NCBI GenBank assembly: GCA_947375105.1
Contig: CANCET010000007.1
Coordinates: 1-43,300 of the forward strand
Reading direction: 5' to 3'
From: Sphingomonadaceae bacterium
GTDB taxonomy: Bacteria > Pseudomonadota > Alphaproteobacteria > Sphingomonadales > Sphingomonadaceae
Length of the DNA: 43,300 nucleotides
The notes under the pieces were generated by a model. That model was given only the letters and a program-made list of their open reading frames with translations. It was not told the DNA's origin and made no database searches. Positions 34,201-42,374 of the stretch are shown in pieces. The position numbers and the translations under genes were made by a program. The number at the start of each line of letters is the position of its first letter. Within the stretch, counting starts at the first letter, position 1.

Positions 34201-37200
34201 GACGCCAGCGCCTTTCCGCCCGTCACGCCGTTTGCACCATTGTTTGCGCTGCCGCCCGCGCCGCCAGTTGCGGCAACTGTCGAGTAAATCTGAGCGCTCT
34301 TGTTGGTATTCAGACTGTCGTCGAACGTGAGGCTCGAAGTTGCCGCTCCTGCAATGCCTGCCGTCGCAGTCGTACTGCCGGTCGAGGTCGAGCCGCCTGC
34401 GCCGCCAGTGGCGGTCTGGTTCAGCGTCAGTGTGCCATTGTTGGTCGATCCGCTGACCGCATTGGTCAGTGCGCTCACCGCGCCGGCCCCGGCACTGGCG
34501 CCGTTGTACCCTATGCCGCCCGCGCCACCTGTTTGATAGACCGTCGCAGTAGCGGAACCGTTGCCGGCTGTCGCCGCCACAGCTTTCGAAAGACTGGCGA
34601 CGCCACCCTTGCCCGCGGTCTTGGATACACCGTCGGCATAGCCGCCGGCCCCGGCGCTCGCGGTCACCGTGGCCGATACTGCCTCGCTGCTCGCGGTTGT
34701 CGAGGTTGCGCTAGCCTTGGCAATTGCCGCGCCCCCGGCCCCCCCGACACCTGCCCCCGATCCGTTCACTGCGCTGCCCGTACCGCCGGTGGCTGTGGTG
34801 GAAACGGCCAGCGCCTTGGTCGCGGTGATCACGGCGCTGGTCGTTGCAACCCCGCCGGCCTTGCCAGCTGCACCGCCCGAAGTCGTGCCGCCAACGCCGC
34901 CCGACGCTGTGATCGTGGCATTGATAATCGCGCTTTTGTTCGCGTTCAGACTGTCATTGAAAACAAGGCTGGAATCGCCGTTACCGCCGAGGCCCGCAGT
35001 GCCGCCGGTGCTGCCCCCGCCAGCCCCGCCCGCAGCGTTCTGGAGGAGATTGAGCGTCCCGCCGTTGGTCGCACCGGAGACGGAGTTGGCCAATTTGCTT
35101 GCGCCGCCTGCACCGCCGTTCGCGCCGTTGGACGCACTGCCGCCGGTGCCGCCGATTTGGTAGACCGATGCCGCGGCAGTACCGTTCCCCGCGCTGGTGG
35201 CCTTTGCGGTCGATCCTGATTGGGCTGCGCCAGCGCCTGCCTGCTTGGTCGCGCCGTCGGCGGTGCCGCCATACCCGCCGTTGGCATAGGAACTGGCTGA
35301 TACCGCCTGGTTTCCGACCGTGGTCGCGGTAGCGGTGGTTTTGCTGGAGGCCTTGCCGCCGGTGCCGGCGATGCCGCCGCCGCTTCCATTCACTCCGCCG
35401 CCGCTGCCGCCCGATGACGAGGTCGAGGCAATGACCGTCTTGCTGCCGGTGATCGCGACGATCGAGGCGGCTGCGCCGCCCACCACGGCGTTGCCACCGC
35501 CGCTGACCTGACCGCCGCTGCCGCCCGTGGCGGACGTTGATACGCTGACCGTGGCGCTCTTGTTGGCATTGGCGTTGTCGTTGAAGGTGAGGTTCGATGT
35601 AGCAGAGCCGGCCTTGCCCCCAGAGGCGCCGTTCGATCCGCCACCGGCACCCCCGGCCGCATTCTGGAAGAGCCCCAGATAACCGCCGTTGGTCGATCCG
35701 CTTACCGCATTGACGAGAGTGCTCGAGGCGCCCGCACCGCCCGCAGCACCGGTGTAGCCATAGCCGCCGCCACCGCCATTCTGGTAGATCGAGGCATTGG
35801 CCAGACCATTGCCTGCGGTGGTCGCCGCTGCGCTGCTATGGCTGGCGATGCCTCCCGTACCGGCCGTTTTGCCGGCCCCGTCGCCATATCCGCCAACCCC
35901 GCCTGTGGCGGTGACATTCGCGGAAATTGTCTCGCTGCCGACCGTGATGCTTTTGGCTGATCCAACGCTGCTGGCCGTGCCACCGGCACCCGCCACGCCT
36001 GCACCGCCATCCCGAACCGCTCCGCCGGTTCCGCCCGTGGCGTTCGAATTGGCCGTCACCGTATGCGCACCGGTGATGACGTTGGTGGTGGACGTCGCAC
36101 CGCCAGCCTTGCCACCTATGCCGCCATTTCCAGTACCGCCAATACCGCCAAGCGCGGTGACCGTGGTGGTAATGTTGGCACTCTGCCTGGTTTCAGTGTT
36201 TTCGTTGAAGGTAAGACCGGACACCGCATTTCCCGCGACACCAGCAGAGACACTGGAACTTCCGCCCGACCCGCCGGAGGTCTGCTGGGTCAGATTGATC
36301 GCGCCGCCATTGGAATGGCCGGACACCGCGTTGGTCAACGTGCTGCTCGCACCACCACCCGCGCTTGCCCCGTTTGTGCCGCTGGCGCCGCTGCCGCCCG
36401 CTTGATTGACCGACGCGTAGACGCTGCCGTTGCCTTCGCTGGTTACCCGCAAGGACGAACTGCTGGCGACGCCGCCGTTGCCCGCGCTTTTGGTTGCTCC
36501 ATCGGCACTGCCGCCGTTGCCGCCGCTGGCGGTGATGCTGGCGCTGACCGACTGGTTGCCGCTGGTGGTGCTGCTGACGACCGCTGTGTTCGTAGCACCT
36601 CCGCCGGCCCCGGCAGCCCCGCCGCCACTGCCGCTCACTGATCCACCGGTCCCGCCATAGGCAGAGCTCGTGAAATTAACCGCCGCCGCACCGCTGATAG
36701 TGCTGCTGGCGGCCGCTTTCCCGCCGGCAGTGCCGCTGCTGCCCGAAGTTGCCCCGCCGCCGCCGCCGCCGGTCGATATATTGCTGACGGACAGATAGTT
36801 GCTTTTGGTGCTGTTGAGGTTGTCGTTGAATGTCAGCTTGGAAAGCGAGGTCCCGGCAACTCCTGCCGTTCCCCCGCCGCTGCCGCCGCCTGCGCCGCCA
36901 TAGGCGTTTTGGTTCAGATAGAGGCTGCCCGCGTTGGTAAAGCCGGACACGGCGTTGGTCAGCGTGGTGGAAGCTCCTGCCCCTCCATTGGCACCGGTGT
37001 AGCCATAGCCCCCTGCGCCGCCATATGCGGTAACGCCAGCGGTTGCAGACCCGTTGCCGGCGGATTTCGCGACAGCCTTTGCGCCAATCGCAACTCCGCC
37101 GTTGCCGGCGGAATGCCCCGCATCCTCGGCATAGCCGCCGTTACCTCCTGAGGCCGAACTCGCCGCGCCGACGGTGTCGGATGTCGCGGATGTGTTGGTT

Positions 37201-37598
37201 GCAAAGGCGCTCGCGGTTGCCGAACCGCCCGCAGCGCCGTTGTTGCCGACGCCGTTCGGCGTGCCGGAGCCAGGCCCGCCGCTGCTGCCGCCTGTCCCGC
37301 CGACAGCATTGGATGTGGAACTGGCGGCGCCAGCGCGCGACGTCGTGGCCGTCGCGCTGGCCGATCCGCCTGCAGCACCGGCACCGCCGTTGCCACCTGC
37401 CCCGGCACCGTTGCTCCCGCCGCCACCGCCTGATCCGCCGCCGCCGCCATACGCTGTTGCCGAATTGGCGGCATCGCCTGGGGTCGATGTGGTGGCAGTG
37501 GCAGAACTGCCAGCCGAACCGTTGCCGCCGGACGCCCCAGCCGTCGCGCCAAGAGTACCGCTGGTGCCTGTAGTTCCGCTGATCGAAATAGTGCTCAT
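31212..37598 (-). CDS. Giant Gly/Ala/Ser/Thr-rich repetitive protein with distinct C-terminal domain
   Basis: About 2128 aa of extreme composition (Gly, Ala, Ser, Thr, Asn; almost no Cys, Trp or charged residues over most of its length). Eight units of about 205-210 residues each carry an NAVSGxTNxGxLxLxQ block, a LTFNDxLNxxKS block, a GGTGG-rich stretch and an AGNGxAxAxVYQxGG block. The non-repetitive C-terminus (from about residue 1900) has VVATIGLAAAAMDTTSQGVV, NLTVDLNQLSVKEHLLVGFY and TSKTAGSGFYGNMLIG, then a His/Asp-rich tail ending HDGDHLYL. No Sec signal or autotransporter barrel is seen. Composition resembles mycobacterial PGRS proteins, surely by convergence; a surface or secreted fibre or adhesin is likely. 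ATG at 37598 (MSTISISGTTG) or 37613, five codons earlier, could be the start; neither has a strong Shine-Dalgarno. Confidence 0.8.
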   Translation of the reverse strand: MSTISISGTTGTSGTLGATAGASGGNGSAGSSATATTSTPGDAANSATAYGGGGGSGGGGGSNGAGAGGNGGAGAAGGSASATATTSRAGAASSTSNAVGGTGGSSGGPGSGTPNGVGNNGAAGGSATASAFATNTSATSDTVGAASSASGGNGGYAEDAGHSAGNGGVAIGAKAVAKSAGNGSATAGVTAYGGAGGYGYTGANGGAGASTTLTNAVSGFTNAGSLYLNQNAYGGAGGGSGGGTAGVAGTSLSKLTFNDNLNSTKSNYLSVSNISTGGGGGGATSGSSGTAGGKAAASSTISGAAAVNFTSSAYGGTGGSVSGSGGGAAGAGGGATNTAVVSSTTSGNQSVSASITASGGNGGSADGATKSAGNGGVASSSSLRVTSEGNGSVYASVNQAGGSGASGTNGASAGGGASSTLTNAVSGHSNGGAINLTQQTSGGSGGSSSVSAGVAGNAVSGLTFNENTETRQSANITTTVTALGGIGGTGNGGIGGKAGGATSTTNVITGAHTVTANSNATGGTGGAVRDGGAGVAGAGGTASSVGSAKSITVGSETISANVTATGGVGGYGDGAGKTAGTGGIASHSSAAATTAGNGLANASIYQNGGGGGYGYTGAAGGAGASSTLVNAVSGSTNGGYLGLFQNAAGGAGGGSNGASGGKAGSATSNLTFNDNANANKSATVSVSTSATGGSGGQVSGGGNAVVGGAAASIVAITGSKTVIASTSSSGGSGGGVNGSGGGIAGTGGKASSKTTATATTVGNQAVSASSYANGGYGGTADGATKQAGAGAAQSGSTAKATSAGNGTAAASVYQIGGTGGSASNGANGGAGGASKLANSVSGATNGGTLNLLQNAAGGAGGGSTGGTAGLGGNGDSSLVFNDSLNANKSAIINATITASGGVGGTTSGGAAGKAGGVATTSAVITATKALAVSTTATGGTGSAVNGSGAGVGGAGGAAIAKASATSTTASSEAVSATVTASAGAGGYADGVSKTAGKGGVASLSKAVAATAGNGSATATVYQTGGAGGIGYNGASAGAGAVSALTNAVSGSTNNGTLTLNQTATGGAGGSTSTGSTTATAGIAGAATSSLTFDDSLNTNKSAQIYSTVAATGGAGGSANNGANGVTGGKALASDTIVATKALGIAANATGGTGGSVNGSGGGIGGNGGAATAHSNARSTTASNQTVYATSTAYNGNGGSADGVGKTAGKGAAGLGSSAVAVTDGNGTAGATVNQYGGAGGGGTNGANAGSGGASALTNALSGATKSGTLNFYQNAVGGNGGASNGGLSGSGGAATSSLTFNDAVQVSKSSLFSVTVSATSGYGGNNVNGGTATASGAATASGTITGAKAASLNVTATATGGGAVSGTGGGKGGAGGTASAKGNLSSVTTSNESVTVNVAANGGSGGYADGATKTAGAGGVASRSSASAKSAGNGVVSSTLSQNGGSGGQGYNGANAGNGAASTISSAVSGSSSGGTLSLSQIARGGNGGGISTGTAASIAGTGGSATSALVFDDGLNAQKSSTIYGSVGATGGNGGNANGGASAKAGAAATASVNVTGTLAVSSTAAATGGQGGAVDGGGGGTAGKGGAATAAAIGASTTLSNQSVSAGAQAVGGSGGSASGTGKTGGAGGIASLTTAQASSGGNGTVYASATQYGGNGGTGSNGAVGGAGAASTLTDAVKGATNGGNLNLSQTAQAGYGGSSSTGVGGVGGEATSSLVFSDSINPHASASLGISVTATGGGGGANSSGAGGNGGNATASGTGTGTGALTVNVVANGGAGGTGATTGGHGSAASATSAGTAATANVYAAAHGGTGTLSSSGSASATATGKSGSASASADAHQTAGSLVRDVSGSASTSLYGGGSTSSTVTDQVVATIGLAAAAMDTTSQGVVHIAGKPMAADVTAILGANTNIKAAFATAAPSYFAITELGARHSTLATGSETTTTSFNLTVDLNQLSVKEHLLVGFYGGKSVGAAGVTGVTLTISANGSTLVNESFGTAAAAVTWFTNHAVDLGALTAPLYASGTLNLIGTLTVTSKTAGSGFYGNMLIGDPPSADTPAAAHHAAAPADAFHFPADSALPGAEWHETTAAGPHQTASAPEQESDTVLLHHDLYLHAFNGHDGDHLYL
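32000..36990 (-). repeat. Eight degenerate about 610-650-bp coding repeats in the Gly-rich giant gene
   Basis: The LTFNDxLN-type block recurs near 36820, 36200, 35575, 34950, 34310, 33695, 33045 and 32435 (approximate centres), so the period is about 610-650 bp, or 205-215 codons. Copies differ at many positions while the block order is constant, suggesting old duplications kept under selection for structure. On the plus strand the same DNA reads as Pro/Leu-rich open frames, which are shadows. Confidence 0.8.
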
Positions 37599-37986
37599 GA
37601 CAGTCAACCCCATCGCCCTGATGCGGTAAGCATCAGCTACAAACCAGTTTGACCCGAGCTCCTGGAAAACATATTTTGTTCAAGGACTTAATCGTCCAAA
37701 CGAATTGTTTTCCTTTCGATATTCGAGATGTACTGCTCGACGAGACAAAAAGCAAACGAGCTATCGCTGAAACCGATGCCGCTGGCTCCCGGCGCGCTTT
37801 CGAGGGGATTGAAGCAGGGGCGGCAGGGCGACGGGACAAGGCAATACGAGCGTATCATGGCCCTCCAGTTAGCCTCTAGGTTCGGCCGTCCGACCGAATT
37901 TTCGACCAACGACCACTTTTGCGAACGTACCACATAAGTTCGAATGGCAACCTCTGGAGCGCAACGAAGACTTGCCGTGATCCTGT

Positions 37987-38034
37987 GAACGAACGGTGGC
38001 TCGCCCCAAATTGGGGGCCACGAAGCCTTCGTTC
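37987..38034. repeat. Three-tier imperfect inverted repeat in the gap between the Gly-rich giant gene and the BVMO gene
   Basis: GAACGAA (37987-37993) pairs with TTCGTTC (38028-38034), GTGGC (37996-38000) with GCCAC (38017-38021), and CCCCAA (38004-38009) with TTGGGG (38011-38016) around a single A. In total 18 base pairs lie in 48 nt, with small internal loops. No T-run follows. It lies in a 610-bp stretch (37599-38208) with no gene I can support; the part next to the giant gene (about 37640-37760) is AT-rich and probably holds its promoter. It could be an RNA hairpin, an operator or a small mobile-element relic. Confidence 0.4.
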
Positions 38035-38208
38035 CCAATCGTGATGGCGAAAGGCAGCGCTTGCCACCAGCCGACGTCCGGCATGTCCCCGCCCGGCACC
38101 ACAAAGCGACTGCCGGCAGTCGGCCCAAGCTTTACACCACGCCTCCCTCCGAGGTGCATCTGACGTGCTTTAGATGGTCAATGGTCGCCACTCTTCAGGG
38201 CACACCTC

Positions 38209-39870
38209 CTACTGGAACTCCAGTTCGGGGAAGCCAGCCGCCGCCGACTGATCGAGCGCGTCGTAGTAGAAATTCGCACCACCGAAATAGATCAGCACGC
38301 GCGCGCCCTTGTCCGCCCGGTTCGCGCCCATCATCCATGAATTGACCTTGTCGCCCTGCGCCATCAGCGTCTGCGCGTGGATGTCAGCGGTCTGCTTCGT
38401 CCAGGCAGCCTCTGCCTCCGCCTTGGGCCAGAACGTTGCATGGCCTTCATGCTCCATCTTGCGGATACAGGCGGTGATCCAGATGACATTCTGCTCGATC
38501 GATGTCGGCAGGTTGGCAAACGGTGCTTGCGGGCCGGTCACGATGAACATGTTGGGGAAGTCCGCAACGGCCACGCCCATGATACTGCCCGATACGGTCT
38601 GCCACTTTTCGTTCAGCGTCTGCCCGGTCGCGCCGATGATCGGGAAGGCTTCCAGCGCGCCGGTATAGGCCTTGAAGCCGGTGGCGAGCACGATGATGTC
38701 GAACGCGTAGTCCTTCGCCGCCGTGCGCACGCCGGTCTCGGTCACCTCGACCAGCGGCTCGCGCTTCTTGATGTCGACGAGGTGGACGTTGTCGCGGTTG
38801 AACGCCTCGAGATAGCCGTGATCGAGCGGCGGCCGCTTGGCGAAAAGCGGATAGTCGTCGTAGGTCGGGCAAAGCAGTTCGGCCAGTTCGGGATCGTTGA
38901 CCCGCGCCTTCATCTTGCTTGTGATGAAATCGCCGGCGAGCTTGTTGGCCTCAGGGCTGGCGAGCAGATCGTCGAACGTCTCGAACACCCAGCGGAAGCT
39001 GCCGGTCCAGTTTTCCTCGAAAATGCGCTGGCGTTCCTCAGGCGGGGTATCGAGCACGTTGCGCCCCACCGGGCTGTCGAACGCCATGCCGAACACGTGG
39101 TTGCGGCACTTGGCGATGATCGCGTCGTAGTTGTCCTTGATCTCCTTTTCCCACTCTGGCGTCATCGGGCGCTGCATTGCGGGGAGGATATAGTTGGGCG
39201 TGCGCTGGAACACGGTCACGTCAGCGGCGGTCTTGGCCAGTTCGGGCACCATCTGCACCGAAGTCGCGCCCGCGCCGATCACGCCGACGCGCTTGCCCGC
39301 ATAATCGAGCCCTTCAGGCCAGCGCGAGGAGTGGAACAAAGGCCCCTTGAAGCGATCGAGCCCCGGGATCGCCGGGATCTCGGGCTGCGAAATCATGCCC
39401 ATACCGCTGATGAAGTATTTGCAGGTAAACGATTCTCCGGTTCCGGTCGTGACCTGCCACCAGCCCTTGTCCGCCAGGTAGCGTGCCTCGGTGATCTCGG
39501 TGTTGAGCTGGATGTGTGGCATCATGTCGCACTTGTCGACGACGTAGCGCATGTAGGCCTGCGTCTCGGCGCGGCCGGGATAGCGCTGGGTCCACTTCCA
39601 TTCCTGCAGGATCTCCTTTGAGAACGCCAGGCAGTAGTAATAGCTCTCGCTGTCGGTCGCCGCACCAGGATAGCGGTTCCACGCCCAGGTGCCGCCGACA
39701 TCGGACGCGCGGTCGAACACGCGCACGGAAAGGCCCGCCTCACGCAGATAATGAATGAGGGCAATGCCGGCAAAACCGGCACCGATCCCGATGGCGTCGA
39801 AATCAGGCCCGCTCGAGCCGGTCGTTGCTGAAGCGGCGCCAGCCTGTGGGGCGATGGTGGTGGTGGTCAT
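38209..39870 (-). CDS. Flavin-containing Baeyer-Villiger monooxygenase
   Basis: NADPH/FAD-dependent enzyme that inserts oxygen next to a ketone to give an ester or lactone; 553 aa. The FAD Rossmann motif GxGxxG is at 30-35 (GAGFAG). The Baeyer-Villiger fingerprint FxGxxxHxxxWP is intact at 174-185 (FKGPLFHSSRWP), and the NADPH Rossmann motif GVIGAGATSVQ is at about 196-206. DVGGTWAWNRYPGAATDSES and LATGFKAYTGALEAFPI are also typical of cyclohexanone-monooxygenase-like enzymes. The start at 39870 (MTTTTIAPQ) has AGAGGA about 8 nt upstream. It is the last gene of the catabolic cluster, 79 bp after the OYE gene. The substrate (alicyclic ketone, terpenone or steroid ketone) cannot be told. Confidence 0.92.
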   Translation of the reverse strand: MTTTTIAPQAGAASATTGSSGPDFDAIGIGAGFAGIALIHYLREAGLSVRVFDRASDVGGTWAWNRYPGAATDSESYYYCLAFSKEILQEWKWTQRYPGRAETQAYMRYVVDKCDMMPHIQLNTEITEARYLADKGWWQVTTGTGESFTCKYFISGMGMISQPEIPAIPGLDRFKGPLFHSSRWPEGLDYAGKRVGVIGAGATSVQMVPELAKTAADVTVFQRTPNYILPAMQRPMTPEWEKEIKDNYDAIIAKCRNHVFGMAFDSPVGRNVLDTPPEERQRIFEENWTGSFRWVFETFDDLLASPEANKLAGDFITSKMKARVNDPELAELLCPTYDDYPLFAKRPPLDHGYLEAFNRDNVHLVDIKKREPLVEVTETGVRTAAKDYAFDIIVLATGFKAYTGALEAFPIIGATGQTLNEKWQTVSGSIMGVAVADFPNMFIVTGPQAPFANLPTSIEQNVIWITACIRKMEHEGHATFWPKAEAEAAWTKQTADIHAQTLMAQGDKVNSWMMGANRADKGARVLIYFGGANFYYDALDQSAAAGFPELEFQ

Positions 39871-39949
39871 CGGTCATCCTCTCCATGCGGTCATCGTCTG
39901 CGGCCGCCATAGGTTCAAAATCAATATCTTGCGGGGCGGACCTGCACGA

Positions 39950-41062
39950 TCAGTAGAGCGTTTCCATGCAGGCCTTCGAATAGGGCACCATCTGCTCGAC
40001 CGCCCCTGCGCGCAGTTTCTGCAGCCAGTTCGGATCGGCCAGCAGCGCGCGGCCCACGGCCACGAGATCGAAGTCTCCCCGCGCGAACCGTCGTTCGAGT
40101 TCGCCCAGCGACTTGAGGGTCGGCACGGATTCGCCTGCGACGAAATCTTCCATCAGATCGCGGTCGAGCCCGACGGAGCCCACCGTAATCGTCGGCTTGG
40201 CGGTAATGTGCTTGGTCCACCCGGCAAGGTTGCGGTCGTCCTCCTCCGGGAAAGCGGCTTCCCAGAAGCGGCGCTCGGAGCAGTGGAAGATATCGACACC
40301 GGCTTCTGAAAGAGGCCCCACCCAACGTTCCAATTCAGCGGGGCTGGAAGCGATCTTCGCATCGTACTGGTAGGTCTTCCACTGCGAGATGCGGAAGATG
40401 ATCGTGAAGTCCGGCCCCACCGCCGCGCGCACCGCGGCTACGCAATCGGCGGCAAAGCGCCCGCGCTGGGCAATGTCATCACCGCCATAGCGGTCATCGC
40501 GCTGGTTGGTGGCGGCCCAAAAGAACTGATCGAACAGATAACCATGCGCGCCGTGAAGTTCGACCGCATCGCAGCCGATCCGCTTGGCATCGACCGCGCC
40601 GCGCGCGAACGAGGCGATCACCTCGTCGATATCGGTGGTGGTCATCACGCGCCCACCCGGAATGTCTGGGCCGACGAGGCCCGAGGGGCTTTCGAGCGGC
40701 GGATGCGGCGAATCCGGCCAGTTGAAGTCCTCGCACCCGCCCACGTGCCAGAGCTGCGGGATCAGCGCCCCGCCCGCACGGTGGACATCAGCAGTGGCGC
40801 GCGCCCAAGCCGCAAGGCCTTCCTCGCCGTAGAAAGCCGGCACCGTATCCGCCGCAACTGCGCCTGGCCGATCGACCGCGACGCCCTCTGTGATGACGGC
40901 TGCAACCCCGCCTTCGATACGGCGGCGATAGTAATCCGCCGATTCCTGCGTGAGAATGCCGCCCGGCGCGAAATAACGCGACATCGGCGCCATCAGGAAG
41001 CGATTGGAAAGGTGCAGCGACTTGCAGTCGAATGGCGTGAAGAACGGATCGAGTGACGTCAT
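39950..41062 (-). CDS. NADH:flavin oxidoreductase, Old Yellow Enzyme family
   Basis: FMN-dependent ene-reductase/dienoyl-reductase-like enzyme, 370 aa, single (beta/alpha)8 barrel without the C-terminal FAD domain of 2,4-dienoyl-CoA reductase. Seen: NRFLMAPMSRYFAPGGILT, PQLWHVGG, the active-site VELHGAHGYLFDQFFWAATN with His170 and His173, then QRDDRYGGD, and DLVAVGRALLADPNWLQKLR near the end, a phosphate-binding motif. It begins just after the hydrolase gene (20 bp) and precedes the BVMO gene. It may reduce an activated C=C bond before or after Baeyer-Villiger oxidation; this order is inferred. Confidence 0.92.
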   Translation of the reverse strand: MTSLDPFFTPFDCKSLHLSNRFLMAPMSRYFAPGGILTQESADYYRRRIEGGVAAVITEGVAVDRPGAVAADTVPAFYGEEGLAAWARATADVHRAGGALIPQLWHVGGCEDFNWPDSPHPPLESPSGLVGPDIPGGRVMTTTDIDEVIASFARGAVDAKRIGCDAVELHGAHGYLFDQFFWAATNQRDDRYGGDDIAQRGRFAADCVAAVRAAVGPDFTIIFRISQWKTYQYDAKIASSPAELERWVGPLSEAGVDIFHCSERRFWEAAFPEEDDRNLAGWTKHITAKPTITVGSVGLDRDLMEDFVAGESVPTLKSLGELERRFARGDFDLVAVGRALLADPNWLQKLRAGAVEQMVPYSKACMETLY

Positions 41063-41082
41063 GTTCGGTATCCCGCTTCGGG

Positions 41083-41886
41083 TCAGAGCTTGGCCAGAAA
41101 ATCGCGCAGAGCGCTGTGGTATGCCTCGGCATCCTCGATGAAGGGCGCGTGCCCGCAGCCCTCGATGAGCGCGAGCGTGCCGTGCGGGGCCATCTCAGCC
41201 GCCGCCTTGCCTACGCCCGGATCGAGGATCGCGTCCGCCCCGCCGACGATGGACAGCAACGGCACCGGCAGCGCCTTCAGCGCCGCGCGCTGGTCCACGC
41301 GGCCGAGGTCCATCAGCGATTCAATCACGCCCGGCCCGCTGTCGATGAACGCGGCCCACATCCAGTCGACCATCGCATCGCTCACCGGCTTCGCGCAGAC
41401 CCCGCCGGCAAGGCCCCGGAAGAAAGCCGCACGGTCGCCGCCCAGCGCAGCCTTCGTCGCCTCCAGCGAACCCGGCTCGCCGCCATAGGGGAAATCATCG
41501 CTGCGGATGAAGCGCGGTGCCGCGCCGCAGGTCAGCACCACGCCCGCGCAGGCTTCGCCCAGCAGGCCGGCGGCTGCAACCGCCACCGCGCCGCCTAGCG
41601 ACCACCCGTTGAGCACGACAGGCTTCTGCGTGCAGTGGCGCACGATCCCGGCCACGTCGCCGGCAATCGCGGCAATCGAAACATCGTCGAAATCCCGGTC
41701 GGACTGGCCGCAGCCCCGGTGATCGACCACGATCACCGCATGGCCCGCCGCCTTCAGCACTTCCACGGTGCCTGCCCAGAGCCGGCCGGACATTGCCCAC
41801 CCATGGATCAGCACGACCGGCACTCCGGCTCCGCGGTGGTGCTCATAATAGACCGAGCGGCCATCGCCGCAATCGAACCGTGCCAT
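41083..41886 (-). CDS. Alpha/beta hydrolase
   Basis: 267 aa, alpha/beta-hydrolase fold: oxyanion region VVLIHGWAMSG, nucleophile elbow GWSLGG with Ser96, acid in the GGADAILDPG segment and His in GCGHAPFIED near residue 246. The ATG at 41884-41886 (MARFDCGDGR) has GGGAGAG a few bases upstream; 35 further upstream codons are open but unrelated. In this operon it may open the ester or lactone produced by the Baeyer-Villiger enzyme. That is inferred from context; esterase, lactonase and C-C hydrolase cannot be separated by motif. Confidence 0.88.
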   Translation of the reverse strand: MARFDCGDGRSVYYEHHRGAGVPVVLIHGWAMSGRLWAGTVEVLKAAGHAVIVVDHRGCGQSDRDFDDVSIAAIAGDVAGIVRHCTQKPVVLNGWSLGGAVAVAAAGLLGEACAGVVLTCGAAPRFIRSDDFPYGGEPGSLEATKAALGGDRAAFFRGLAGGVCAKPVSDAMVDWMWAAFIDSGPGVIESLMDLGRVDQRAALKALPVPLLSIVGGADAILDPGVGKAAAEMAPHGTLALIEGCGHAPFIEDAEAYHSALRDFLAKL

Positions 41887-41912
41887 CGTTTCTCTCCCTT
41901 GTCCTCCGCCCG

Positions 41913-42374
41913 CTATTGCGGTGCGGCCAGCGTGATGCCCGTCAGGGGGCTGAAATGTTGCATGGTGACCTTGCGGCGGGCGATCTTCCAAACGCCGTCA
42001 CGCCGCTCGAACCGGTCGTGATAGGTTGCCGCCACGGTCTGCGCCTGCCCTTCGCTGCTGTTGCCGATGCAATAGACATCGCAGATGCCCTCGATGACGT
42101 CAGCGCTCACGGGGGTCACGCGCAGATTGGTGGTATAGTGGGTCGAGGCGCCCCAAGCGGGCCAGAGGATGTCCTCGACCGCGTGGACAACGCCTTCATG
42201 CCCCACGAAATCACCAAACGGCGGGCCGATTTCCCACACCGCATCGGGCCACCAGATCGCCAGAAACCGGGCCAAGTCACGCTTGTCGAAACCGAGGCAG
42301 TAGTCTGACGTCAGATCCTGCAGGGCCAGCCGGGTCTCCAGCATGTCGACCCGCTGTTCGAGCGATTGGGCCAT
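41913..42374 (-). CDS. SnoaL-like / nuclear transport factor 2-like protein
   Basis: 153 aa, alpha+beta-barrel (cystatin-like) fold: LALQDLTSDYCLGFDKRDLA at the start of the cone, FLAIWWPDAVWEIG, GHEGVVHAVEDI, STHYTTNLRV and ATYHDRFERRDGVWKIARRK. The pattern matches SnoaL_4-type proteins that act as small hydratases, isomerases or cyclases in aromatic, steroid and polyketide pathways. Its ATG overlaps the TGA of the acyl-CoA dehydrogenase gene by one base and follows GAGGAGG, so the two are translationally coupled. The catalytic role is not assignable. Confidence 0.85.
   Translation of the reverse strand: MAQSLEQRVDMLETRLALQDLTSDYCLGFDKRDLARFLAIWWPDAVWEIGPPFGDFVGHEGVVHAVEDILWPAWGASTHYTTNLRVTPVSADVIEGICDVYCIGNSSEGQAQTVAATYHDRFERRDGVWKIARRKVTMQHFSPLTGITLAAPQ

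Noticed and set aside
31212..37598. Possible autotransporter or two-partner secretion protein
   Set aside because: No Sec signal at the N-terminus, no C-terminal barrel, and no TpsA-type N-terminal domain.
31797..37629. Many plus-strand Pro/Leu-rich open frames across the Gly-rich giant gene
   Set aside because: They are the reverse complement of Gly/Ala codons (GGC/GCC); no start context, and composition is explained by the opposite strand.
37688..38128. Several overlapping small frames upstream of the Gly-rich giant gene, both strands
   Set aside because: No motif, no convincing ribosome site, and mutually overlapping frames; treated as intergenic.
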